Assembly: GCF_003253705.1 (NCBI RefSeq)
Contig: NZ_QKYU01000021.1
Coordinates: forward strand, 1 to 64,000
DNA length: 64,000 nt
DNA from: Humitalea rosea
GTDB taxonomy: Bacteria; Pseudomonadota; Alphaproteobacteria; Acetobacterales; Acetobacteraceae
Direction of reading: 5' to 3'
The notes under the pieces were generated by a model. The model did not search any database and was not told the DNA's origin. It worked only from the letters and a program-made list of their open reading frames with translations. The translations under genes were made by a program, and so were the position numbers. Position 1 is the first letter of the stretch; every line of letters starts with the position of its first letter. Below, one piece after another: positions 15,484 to 23,198 of this stretch.

Positions 15484-16457
15484 CAGGCGGCCTTTGCGTC
15501 TTGGTGGGTGGCGGCGGCTTCCAGAAACTTTTCCGCATCCAAGGCGGCCATGCAGCCGGTGCCGGCCGCGGTCACCGCCTGGCGGTAGATGCGGTCCTGC
15601 ACATCGCCGGCGGCGAAGACGCCCTCGACACTGGTGCGGGTGGTGCCGGGGGCGGTGACGATATAGCCCTCGGCATCCATGGCGATCTGCCCCTTGAACA
15701 CGGCGGTCGCGGGGTCGTGGCCGATGGCGACGAAGACACCCTCGATCGGGAATTCACGCCGCTCGCCGCCCTCGCGCGGACGCAGCGCCAGGGCGCGCAC
15801 CGCCTGGCCGCGGCCGCGGGTCTCGCCCAGCACCTCCTCGACCACCGTGTCCCAGACCACGGTGACATTCGGCTTGGCGAAGAGGCGCTGTTGCAGGATG
15901 CGCTCGGCGCGGAACTGGTCGCGGCGGTGGATCACGGTGACGTGGGCGGCGAGGTTCGACAGGTACAGCGCCTCCTCCACCGCCGAATTGCCGCCGCCGA
16001 TGACGGCGACGTTCTTGCCGCGGAAGAAGAAGCCGTCGCAGGTCGCGCAGGCGGAGACGCCGGAGCCCGACAGCGCCTGTTCGCCGGGGATGCCGAGCCA
16101 GCGGGCCTGGGCGCCGGTGGCGATGACGACCGATTCGGCCTCCCACCGGTCGCCCGAATCGCAGAGTGCCACGAAGGGGCGGGCGGAGAAATCGACCGAG
16201 GTCACGATGTCATGGGCGATGCTGGCGCCGACATGCTCAGCCTGGGCCTGCATCTGCTCCATCAGCCACGGGCCCTGGATCGCCTCGGCGAAGCCCGGGT
16301 AGTTCTCGACGTCGGTCGTGATGGTCAATTGCCCGCCGGGTTGCAGCCCTGCGAGAACCGCAGGTTTCAGCCCCGCCCGCGCGGCATAGATTGCCGCCGT
16401 GTAGCCGGCCGGACCGGCACCGATGACGAGAAGACGGGTGCGGTGTGTCGCGGCCAC
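15483..16457 (-). CDS. trxB: thioredoxin-disulfide reductase
   Basis: A 324-residue flavoprotein that reduces thioredoxin with NADPH. It shows the FAD dinucleotide motif GAGPAG (13-18), the NADPH motif GGGNSA (154-159), the redox-active C137-A-T-C140 in SACATCDG, and the second FAD motif with GDVQD near 297. The length is normal. It is divergent from the lrp-type gene at 16637, sharing a 179-bp control region that contains a 13-bp palindrome. Confidence 0.97.
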   Translation of the reverse strand: MAATHRTRLLVIGAGPAGYTAAIYAARAGLKPAVLAGLQPGGQLTITTDVENYPGFAEAIQGPWLMEQMQAQAEHVGASIAHDIVTSVDFSARPFVALCDSGDRWEAESVVIATGAQARWLGIPGEQALSGSGVSACATCDGFFFRGKNVAVIGGGNSAVEEALYLSNLAAHVTVIHRRDQFRAERILQQRLFAKPNVTVVWDTVVEEVLGETRGRGQAVRALALRPREGGERREFPIEGVFVAIGHDPATAVFKGQIAMDAEGYIVTAPGTTRTSVEGVFAAGDVQDRIYRQAVTAAGTGCMAALDAEKFLEAAATHQDAKAA

Positions 16458-16549
16458 GGCAATTGGTTTCCTAAAACGTCGGCAATCTCAAACATATCGG
16501 GCAGAGCCATCACCATCGCAACCCGGGAGCCTTGAAGAGGCCCCTCAAT

Positions 16550-16562
16550 GCAATGATATTGC
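16550..16562. promoter_or_regulatory. 13-bp palindrome between trxB and the Lrp-type gene
   Basis: GCAAT-GAT-ATTGC is a perfect inverted repeat centred about 80 bp upstream of both divergent start codons. Lrp/AsnC regulators bind AT-centred imperfect palindromes of similar size, so this is a candidate operator for the adjacent regulator. The assignment is inferred from position and symmetry. Confidence 0.45.
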
Positions 16563-16636
16563 GCCACTGGTGGAGTCCGCGCAATGAATCGTGATACTGG
16601 TGTCGCCGAACCTTCGCAACCGCACCAGGAATCTTG

Positions 16637-17110
16637 ATGCGCCCCGAGTCGCCCGACGCGCTGGACGAGACCGACCGGCAGATCCTCGCGGAACTGCAGG
16701 CCGATGGCCGAATCACCAATGTCGAATTGGCCCGCCGGGTCGATCTTTCGGCCCCCCCCTGCCTGCGCCGCGTGCGCCGGCTGGAGGAGGCGGGGATCAT
16801 CCGCGGCTACCACGCCGAGGTCACGCCGGCGGCGCTCGGATTCGAGATCACCTTCTTCGCCCTGGTCGGGCTGGAGACGCAGAAGCAGACCGTGCTGGAC
16901 CGCTTCGAGGCGCTGGTCTGCGAATGGCCGGAGGTGCGCGAGTGCCACATGATCCGCGGCGGCGGCGATTTCCTCCTGCGCCTGGTCGCGCGCGATACCG
17001 CGCATGAGAATGAGCTGACCGGTCGCCTCACCTCCGCCGATACGGTGCAGCGGGTGCAGACCTTGCAGACCATCCGCACCGCCAAGGATGAGGCGGGCGT
17101 GCCTATCTGA
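16637..17110 (+). CDS. Lrp/AsnC family transcriptional regulator
   Basis: A 157-residue regulator with an N-terminal HTH (about 11-58: LDETDRQILAELQADGRITN, then the recognition helix CLRRVRRLEEAG) and a C-terminal RAM/AsnC effector domain (about 70-150). The ATG at 16637 is preferred over the TTG just before it because AGGAA lies 7 nt upstream. It is divergent from trxB. The effector is probably an amino acid, and autoregulation is likely for this family. Confidence 0.92.
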   Translation: MRPESPDALDETDRQILAELQADGRITNVELARRVDLSAPPCLRRVRRLEEAGIIRGYHAEVTPAALGFEITFFALVGLETQKQTVLDRFEALVCEWPEVRECHMIRGGGDFLLRLVARDTAHENELTGRLTSADTVQRVQTLQTIRTAKDEAGVPI

Positions 17111-17214
17111 GCACCTATCCGGGCGATAGAGGCGGCGCCCCTAGGCAAAGCCCCGGCGGTCGCCCAGCCTTACTCGTCCGGCGGTTCCCGCAACGACCCG
17201 GGCGGGAGGACGAC

Positions 17215-18204
17215 ATGTTCGACAATGCCTGGATCGTGGTGCCATCGCAGCAGACGGCGCTGATTGCCGACACGCCGGGCCTCACCGGCGCCTGTTTCGG
17301 CCTCGTCCGGGTCTGGGCCCAGCGGGTCATCGAGTTCCCGAATGAGACACCCCTGGTCCGGATGACCTGGCTGACGGGGCATGTCGCCGAGGCGATCGCC
17401 TACCAGCGGGAGTATGCCGCGATCAAGCACACGGCCGTCGCCAATTCCGTGGCGCTTGGGCTGCGGGAGCAGCGCGCGGTGGATGCCTATGGCGCCAGGA
17501 TCGCCATGGCCGATGCCGAACTTCTGGTCGTGACCGATGCGCAAAGCCAGATCGTCTTCCACTCGCTGGAGCATTATTCGCCCCAGCCGACGCCGACCGG
17601 CGGCTATGCCGAGAACCGGAAATGGTTCTTCGAGAATGAGGAGGGCGAGATCAAGGCCAACACCGTCTATTTCTGGGACGTGGCGATGAACCCGCCGGGC
17701 GCGAATGACATGCAGCTCCATGCCTGCGTCAGCCGGCATCTGACCAATATGGGCGGGCCTGGCCGCTTCGCCTTCTACGATCCGAACCTGGGGGAGATGT
17801 CGATCCCCTGCGACGACTTCGACGAGTTCCTCAAGGGCTGGGTGATTCGCTACACCGAGGGCCTCACGGCGATGTTCATCGACCGGCTGACGCTGTTCCC
17901 GATGCGCCGTGCCTATCCCAGGCCCGCCGACGCCATCCCGCTGATCGCCGCCGCCTGGAATTCCAAATGGGGCCTCTGGCGGACCAAGAGCGCCGCCAGC
18001 ATCCATGCCATGGCGCGGTTGCAGACGCTGGCGGGGAACCCCGCGCAGGCGGCGGTGCTGCGCGAGGCGATCCGCTGGTATGGCGGCCGCATCGCCGCCG
18101 ATCCGGGGGGCACCCTGGCCACGCGGCATGGCGCGGCACCGGCCGCGGGGTCGAAGCTGCGGTCGCTGCTGGTCGCGCGCTTTGCGACCTACAGCTTCTT
18201 TTAG
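17215..18204 (+). CDS. candidate YopT-type (peptidase C58-like) cysteine protease
   Basis: A 329-residue soluble protein with no signal peptide. Three segments resemble the YopT/AvrPphB papain-like fold in order and spacing: TGACFGLVRVW with C27, MQLHACVSRHL with H169, and FAFYDPNLGEMSI with D189. The last is close to the FFDPNFGEF motif of C58 peptidases. YopT itself has C139, H258 and D274. A loop of about 50 residues is inserted before the histidine. GGGAGGA lies about 5 nt before the ATG. Flanking genes (lrp-type, MFS exporter) give no effector context. The protease call rests on motif order; no search was run. Confidence 0.5.
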   Translation: MFDNAWIVVPSQQTALIADTPGLTGACFGLVRVWAQRVIEFPNETPLVRMTWLTGHVAEAIAYQREYAAIKHTAVANSVALGLREQRAVDAYGARIAMADAELLVVTDAQSQIVFHSLEHYSPQPTPTGGYAENRKWFFENEEGEIKANTVYFWDVAMNPPGANDMQLHACVSRHLTNMGGPGRFAFYDPNLGEMSIPCDDFDEFLKGWVIRYTEGLTAMFIDRLTLFPMRRAYPRPADAIPLIAAAWNSKWGLWRTKSAASIHAMARLQTLAGNPAQAAVLREAIRWYGGRIAADPGGTLATRHGAAPAAGSKLRSLLVARFATYSFF

Positions 18205-18224
18205 GGCCTGATTTTAGGGACTGG
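18199..18224. repeat. 13-bp imperfect tandem duplication at convergent stops
   Basis: Two adjacent 13-bp units of TTTTAGGGCCTGA type (11 of 13 identical) span the junction. The first contains the TAG of the rightward gene; the second contains a further TAG in another frame and, on the other strand, the TAA of the MFS gene. Confidence 0.75.
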
Positions 18225-19413
18225 CCGCGGCCAGCGGCATCGCCCGCAGCCGCGCCAGCGCCGAGCCCGCCGCCACCGCGAAGGAGGCGAGGAAGACGAG
18301 CCCCGCGAGCCCGATCGCGGCCCCGGGGCCGAAGCTCGCGGCCAGCGCGCCACCCGCCAGCGCCCCCAGCGGCCGCACGCCGTAGAGCGCGACCTGCATC
18401 GTCGCCGCGACCCGCCCCTGCAAGGCGGCGGGCGTCAGCAATTGCCGGATACTGGTCTGCGTCACCAGCCAGAGCATCGGCCCGAAGCCGAGCATGAGCT
18501 GCGCGAGGAAGCCGCCCGCCACCCCCGGCACTGTCACCAACAGCAGCGGCGCCAGCAGCGACAGCCCGGGCCCGGCCAGCAGGATGACCCGCGGCGCCAG
18601 CCTGGCCAGCAGCGCGGGGGCCGCGGCCGCGCCCAGCAGCAGCCCCGCGCCATAGCCCGCCTGGGCCAGCCCGATCTGTTCCGCCACCAGCCCCAGGGTC
18701 GCGACCGTATAGGGCACGAAGCCCGCGAGCCAGGCGAAGAAGGCGAAGTTCCAGCACACCGCGCAGAGGAAGATCGCCCGCAGCAGCGGCTGCGCGGCAA
18801 CGAAGCCCGCGCCCTCCCGCAGCAACAGGCTCAGCGCCGGCCGCGTGGCCGGCTCTGGGGCGCCGCCCTCCGGCAGGCGCCAGGCGGTCGCGGCGGCGGC
18901 CAGCGCGGCCACCGCCGCCAGCCCGTAAACCCCCGCGCCGAGCCCGGCGCCGACCAGCCCGCCCGCCAGCAGCGGTGCCGCCAGCGTCACCAATGCCCGT
19001 GCCAGCTCCAGCCGCGCATTGGCCGCCGGCATGGCGCCGGGTGCCACCAGCACCGGCACCAGCGCCCCGGCCGACAAGGCAAACACCACCGTCCCGCAGG
19101 AGCCCGCGGCGGCCCCCAGGCCCAGCAGCACCAGCGATCCGCCGAGCGCCCCCGTCAGCGCCAGCGCGGCACCCGCCGCCGCGACCAGCATCGCCGCGAC
19201 CAGCAGCCGCCGCCGGCGCGTGTGATCGACCAGCACCCCAGCCGGCAGCGAGCACAGCAGCCAGGCCGCGCTCTGCGCGGCGATGAGCCAGCCGACCTCC
19301 CGCGCCCCGGCGCCGAGCGCCACCACCGCCGTCAGCGGCAGGGCCGCCAGCGCGAGCTGGTCGGCGGCATGGGCGCCGGCATTGGCGAGGAAGAGGCGGG
19401 GGAAGGGGCGCAT
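18214..19413 (-). CDS. MFS exporter
   Basis: A 399-residue major facilitator with about 12 membrane segments. The MFS motif-A region is LPAGVLVDHTRRRR near residues 55-68. The closest well-known family is the MFS_3/EntS-like drug and siderophore exporters. The ATG at 19413 gives the normal N-terminus (FLANAGAHAADQLALAALPL); upstream in-frame sequence is not protein-like. It converges on the C58-like gene and is divergent from ada with a 169-bp gap. The substrate is unknown. Confidence 0.85.
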   Translation of the reverse strand: MRPFPRLFLANAGAHAADQLALAALPLTAVVALGAGAREVGWLIAAQSAAWLLCSLPAGVLVDHTRRRRLLVAAMLVAAAGAALALTGALGGSLVLLGLGAAAGSCGTVVFALSAGALVPVLVAPGAMPAANARLELARALVTLAAPLLAGGLVGAGLGAGVYGLAAVAALAAAATAWRLPEGGAPEPATRPALSLLLREGAGFVAAQPLLRAIFLCAVCWNFAFFAWLAGFVPYTVATLGLVAEQIGLAQAGYGAGLLLGAAAAPALLARLAPRVILLAGPGLSLLAPLLLVTVPGVAGGFLAQLMLGFGPMLWLVTQTSIRQLLTPAALQGRVAATMQVALYGVRPLGALAGGALAASFGPGAAIGLAGLVFLASFAVAAGSALARLRAMPLAAASP

Positions 19414-19582
19414 GGTCCGGCTCCGGCAGGGGAGCCGCCTCATGCCGCCCTGCCGGCGCCGCCGCGCCCCGCTTCTTGCGCTGCTACCCGGCGCAATTCG
19501 ACCGCAAGCGCCGGGATGCGGCCATCCCGGCACCGCGCGAAAACCCCGGGCATCGCAATCCGACCTGCCAGGGACCATCCTC

Positions 19583-20659
19583 ATGGCCATGACCAAGCTG
19601 TTTCCGACCGAGGCCGCGCGCTGGGACGCCGTGGCGAACCGCGACCCCACGGCCGATGACGCCTTCTGGTATTCCGTCGCCACCACCGGTGTCTATTGCC
19701 GCCCCTCCTGCGCCGCGCGGCTGGCGCTACGGAAGAATGTCGCCTTTCACCTCTCCTGCGCCGCCGCCGAGGCGGCGGGGTTCCGCCCCTGCAAACGCTG
19801 CCGTCCGAACGAGGCCTCGCTTGCCGCGCGCCAGGCCGATGCCGTGGCCGCCGCCTGCCGCAGGATCGACGCGGCGCTGGCGGCGGGCGAGCCGGTGCCG
19901 GGGCTGGAGGCGCTGGCGCGGCCAAGCGGGCTCAGCCCCTTCCATTTCCACCGGGTGTTCCGCGCCATCGCCGGGGTGACGCCACGCGCCTTCGCCGCCG
20001 CCCGCCGCGCCGGGCGGGTGCGGGCCGGGCTGGCGGCGGGCGCGAGCGTGACGGCGGCGCTGTATGACGCGGGCTTCAACGCCAGCAGCCGCTTCTACGC
20101 GGCCACGCCAGACATGCTGGGGATGACGCCCTCGGCCTATCGCGACGGCGGGCGGGCGCAGCGCATCCGCTTCGCGATCGGGGAATGCTCGCTGGGCAGC
20201 ATCCTGGTCGCGGCGACCGAGCAGGGGGTCTGCGCCATCCAGTTCGGCGACGACCCGGCGGCGTTGCTGGCCGATCTGCAATCCCGCTTCCCCAAGGCCG
20301 AACTGCTGGGCGGCGATGCGGCGTTCGAGACCATGGTTGCCCAGGTGGTCGGGCTGGTGGAGGCGCCGCATGCGACCCAGCGCGCGCTGCCGCTCGACCT
20401 GCGCGGCACCGCCTTCCAGCAGCGGGTCTGGCAGGCGCTGCGGGCGATCCCGCCGGGCGGCACCGCGACCTATACCGAGATCGCCGCCCGGATCGGCGCG
20501 CCGCGCGCGATCCGCGCCGTCGCCTCCGCCTGCGCCGCCAACCCCGCCGCCGTCGCCATCCCCTGCCACCGGGTGGTGCGGAGGGATGGGGATCTGGCCG
20601 GCTATCGTTGGGGCATCGAGCGCAAACGCGCCTTGCTGGCGCGGGAGAGTGCGGCGTGA
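19583..20659 (+). CDS. ada: bifunctional Ada: methylation-responsive activator and O6-alkylguanine-DNA methyltransferase
   Basis: A full-length 358-residue Ada. The N-terminal zinc domain holds C39, C43, C70 and C73 (YCRPSC, PCKRC), where C39 would accept methyl groups from phosphotriesters. An AraC-type HTH occupies about 85-185. The C-terminal methyltransferase domain has the active site PCHRV with C328. Spacings match E. coli Ada. It overlaps the next gene as GTGA, forming a two-gene alkylation-response operon. An Ada-regulated promoter is expected in the gap upstream of 19583. Confidence 0.95.
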   Translation: MAMTKLFPTEAARWDAVANRDPTADDAFWYSVATTGVYCRPSCAARLALRKNVAFHLSCAAAEAAGFRPCKRCRPNEASLAARQADAVAAACRRIDAALAAGEPVPGLEALARPSGLSPFHFHRVFRAIAGVTPRAFAAARRAGRVRAGLAAGASVTAALYDAGFNASSRFYAATPDMLGMTPSAYRDGGRAQRIRFAIGECSLGSILVAATEQGVCAIQFGDDPAALLADLQSRFPKAELLGGDAAFETMVAQVVGLVEAPHATQRALPLDLRGTAFQQRVWQALRAIPPGGTATYTEIAARIGAPRAIRAVASACAANPAAVAIPCHRVVRRDGDLAGYRWGIERKRALLARESAA

Positions 20660-21348
20660 CCGGCCGCATCGCCGGGCTGGACTGGGCCGGGATCGCGGCG
20701 TCGCTGGATGCGACCGGGGCCGCGACCACCGGCCCGGTGCTGAGCCCGCAGGACTGCGCCGGGCTGGTCGCGGGCTACGACCAGCCGGGGCTGTTCCGCA
20801 GCCATGTCGTCATGGCCCGGCACGGGTTTGGCCGCGGCGAGTACCGCTACTACGCGGCCCCCTTGCCGGGGCTGGTGGGGGCGCTGCGGGCGGCGCTCTA
20901 TCCGCGCCTCGCGCCGATCGCCAATGCCTGGGCCGAGACGCTGGGGGAGGCGGTGCGCTTCCCCGCCGAGCATGCCGCCTTCCTGGACCGCTGCCATGCG
21001 GCGGGGCAGAGCAAGCCGACGCCGCTGCAATTGCGCTACGGGCCAGGCGACTACAATTGCCTGCACCAGGATGTGTATGGCGAGCACGTCTTCCCCTTGC
21101 AGGTGGTGTTCCTGCTCTCGACGGGGTTTTCGGGCGGGGAATTCGTGCTGACCGAACAGCGGCCGCGGATGCAGTCCCGCGCCGAAGTGGTGCCGCTGGC
21201 GCAGGGCGAGGCGGTGATCTTCGCGACCCGCCACCGCCCGGTGCGGGGCAGCCGCGGCGCCTATCGGGTCACCCTGCGCCATGGCGTGAGCCGGGTGCGG
21301 GAGGGTGCGCGGCACACGCTCGGGATCATCTTCCACGATGCTGCCTGA
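20656..21348 (+). CDS. 2OG-Fe(II) oxygenase of the ada operon (COG3826-like)
   Basis: A 230-residue oxygenase starting with GTG that overlaps the ada stop. The iron ligands appear to be H137 and D139 (LHQDVYGEH) and H193 (TRHRPV), with R204 as the likely 2-oxoglutarate-binding arginine 11 residues on. The C-terminal RHGVSRV...HTLGIIFHDA is typical of this uncharacterised family, which often sits with ada. By analogy with AlkB it may repair or protect against alkylation damage, but its substrate is not established. The stop lies in the first unit of a 14-bp repeat array. Confidence 0.85.
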   Translation: MTGRIAGLDWAGIAASLDATGAATTGPVLSPQDCAGLVAGYDQPGLFRSHVVMARHGFGRGEYRYYAAPLPGLVGALRAALYPRLAPIANAWAETLGEAVRFPAEHAAFLDRCHAAGQSKPTPLQLRYGPGDYNCLHQDVYGEHVFPLQVVFLLSTGFSGGEFVLTEQRPRMQSRAEVVPLAQGEAVIFATRHRPVRGSRGAYRVTLRHGVSRVREGARHTLGIIFHDAA

Positions 21349-21424
21349 GATGGGCTGCCTGAGATGGGCTGCCTGAGATGGTCCGCCTGAGATGGTCCGC
21401 CAGAGGTGGTCAGCCTGAGGTGGT
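21341..21424. repeat. 14-bp tandem repeat, 6 copies, between convergent genes
   Basis: Six contiguous 14-bp units, CTGCCTGAGATGGG type with drift to the right (CAGCCTGAGGTGGT in the last), fill the whole space between the oxygenase stop (unit 1) and the ilvA stop (at the array edge). TGA occurs in units 1, 2, 3, 4 and 6. Units 1-3 place it in all three frames. No spacers are present, so this is not a CRISPR. Confidence 0.95.
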
Positions 21425-22644
21425 CAGCCCCGGCGGATGACGTAATCCCCGGCTTCCAGCGCCGCGACGATGCGGTCGCCTTGCGCGGAATCCCGCACCT
21501 CGACCATCAATTCCAACTCCGCCGTCTGCACCGAGGGCGCGGCGAAGAGACGCTGGTGGCTGACCTCGATGACATTGCCGCCGGCGGCGGCGACGCGCGT
21601 CGCGATATCGGCGAGCACGCCCGGACGGTCGGGGATGTCGAGGTGCAGCCGCAGGATGCGCCCGTCCCGCAGCAGGTTCCGCAGCAGCACATTGGCGAGG
21701 ATCCGCGGATCGATATTGCCGCCGCAGACCGGGGTGCCGATGCGCTTGCCGGCGAACCGCTCGGGGAAGGCCAGCACGGCGGCGAGACCGGCGGCCCCCG
21801 CGCCCTCGGAGACGATCTTCGCCCCCTCGGCCAGCAGCGCGATCGCCTGTTCCACGGCGCGTTCGGGCACCACCAGAACCTCGATCCCGCGCGCCCGCAG
21901 GATCGCGAAGGGCAATTCGCCGACATCGCGCACGGCGATGCCCTCGGCGATGGTCGCACCGCCGACCTTCACGGGCAGGCCCGCCAGGCGCTGGGCCATG
22001 GCCGGATAGCCCTCGACCTCGACGCCGAAGACCGGCAGGCCGGGGGCGACGCCTTCCGCGGCGATGACGCAGCCGGCGAGCAGCCCGCCGCCACCGACCG
22101 GAATGATCAGCGCGTCGAGCGCCCCGCCATCCTCGATCAGTTCCAGCGCCAGCGTGCCCTGGCCCGCGATCACGCCGGGATCGTCATAGGGGTGGACGAA
22201 GACCAACCCTTGCTGTGCGGCAAGCAGGTGGGCGTGGCTCGCGGCCTCGGCCAGGGTATCGCCATGCAGCACAACACTCGCGCCGAACCCCTCGGTGCGC
22301 AGCACCTTGGTCGCCGGGGTGAAGCGCGGCATCACGATGGTCGAGGCGATCCCTGCCAGGGTCGCGTGGCGCGCGACCGCCTGGGCATGGTTGCCGGCGG
22401 ACATGGCGATGACGCCGGCGGCACGCTCGGTCGGCGTCAGCAGCGCGATGCGGTTGGCCGCCCCGCGCTCCTTGAAGGCGCCGGTGACCTGAAGATTGTC
22501 GAGCTTCAGCACCACATCCGCGCCGCTCGCCCGCGCCACGGCGGCGGGGGCGATGCAGGGCGTGCGCAGCACCTGGCCGGCGATACGGGCCGCCGCGGCC
22601 CGGATATCCGCAAGACCGAGAGAGAGGGACGGAAGCGAATCCAT
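21424..22644 (-). CDS. ilvA: threonine ammonia-lyase with C-terminal ACT domain
   Basis: A 406-residue PLP enzyme converting threonine to 2-oxobutanoate for isoleucine synthesis. The cofactor lysine is K58 (TGAFKERGA), the substrate loop is SAGNHAQ and the phosphate loop is VGGGGLLAG. A single short ACT-like domain follows (about 325-406, RLHLDIPDRPGVLADI), as in the catabolic/short regulatory class. The start is 2 bp after the greA stop, so it is read with greA. The name ilvA is used broadly; a catabolic TdcB-like role cannot be excluded. Confidence 0.9.
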   Translation of the reverse strand: MDSLPSLSLGLADIRAAAARIAGQVLRTPCIAPAAVARASGADVVLKLDNLQVTGAFKERGAANRIALLTPTERAAGVIAMSAGNHAQAVARHATLAGIASTIVMPRFTPATKVLRTEGFGASVVLHGDTLAEAASHAHLLAAQQGLVFVHPYDDPGVIAGQGTLALELIEDGGALDALIIPVGGGGLLAGCVIAAEGVAPGLPVFGVEVEGYPAMAQRLAGLPVKVGGATIAEGIAVRDVGELPFAILRARGIEVLVVPERAVEQAIALLAEGAKIVSEGAGAAGLAAVLAFPERFAGKRIGTPVCGGNIDPRILANVLLRNLLRDGRILRLHLDIPDRPGVLADIATRVAAAGGNVIEVSHQRLFAAPSVQTAELELMVEVRDSAQGDRIVAALEAGDYVIRRG

Positions 22645-22646
22645 GG

Positions 22647-23120
22647 TCAGAGGTAGCGGACGGCCGTGATTTCCACCGACCGCGCCCCGCCAGGGGCCGG
22701 AACCTCCACCGTGTCGCCGATGGTCTTGCCCAGCAGGGCCTTGGCCAGCGGCGAGGAAATGGAAATCGAGGCATTCTTCATATCGGCTTCGTACTGGCCC
22801 ACGATGCGGTAGGATTTCTCCTCCTCCGTCTCCTCGTCCAGGATCGTCACATGTGCGCCGAAGCGCACCTGGTCGCCGGTGATGCGCGCGATGTCGATGA
22901 CCTCGACGGAGGGGATCACCGATTCCAGCTCCGCGATGCGGCCCTCGATGAAGGACTGGCGCTCGCGGGCGGCGTGGTATTCGGCATTTTCAGAGAGATC
23001 GCCATGCTCCCGCGCTTCCGCGATCGCGCGGATCACGGCTGGACGCTCCTCGACCTTCAGCATCCGCAACTCATCTTCGAGCCGCGTCAGCCCTTCCGGC
23101 GTCATCGGGAACTTCTGCAC
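22647..23120 (-). CDS. greA: transcription elongation factor GreA
   Basis: A 157-residue GreA with the N-terminal coiled coil carrying D41 and E44 in DLSENAEYHAA, the residues that stimulate transcript cleavage in the RNA polymerase secondary channel. A C-terminal FKBP-like domain follows (about 80-157). The start is GTG with AGGAGGGG 8 nt upstream; that ribosome site lies in the loop of a small GGACA/TGTCC inverted repeat (23125-23141). It follows carB, an arrangement common in alphaproteobacteria. Confidence 0.95.
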   Translation of the reverse strand: MQKFPMTPEGLTRLEDELRMLKVEERPAVIRAIAEAREHGDLSENAEYHAARERQSFIEGRIAELESVIPSVEVIDIARITGDQVRFGAHVTILDEETEEEKSYRIVGQYEADMKNASISISSPLAKALLGKTIGDTVEVPAPGGARSVEITAVRYL

Positions 23121-23168
23121 GTGCGGACACCCCTCCTGTCCCCATTCCTGGGGAATATACGGCTCAAC

Positions 23169-23194
23169 CCGGCGGGAGGTCAGCCCCCCGCCGG
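23169..23194 (-). other. GC-rich hairpin after carB
   Basis: CCGGCGGG and CCCGCCGG arms separated by 10 nt form an 8-bp stem five bases past the carB stop. No T-run follows on the minus strand, so it may protect or process the carB-greA message rather than end it. Confidence 0.5.
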
Positions 23195-23198
23195 TTGG

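Noticed and set aside
21341-21424. Possible CRISPR array
   Set aside because: Units are contiguous 14-mers without spacers, drift progressively, and there are no cas genes nearby.
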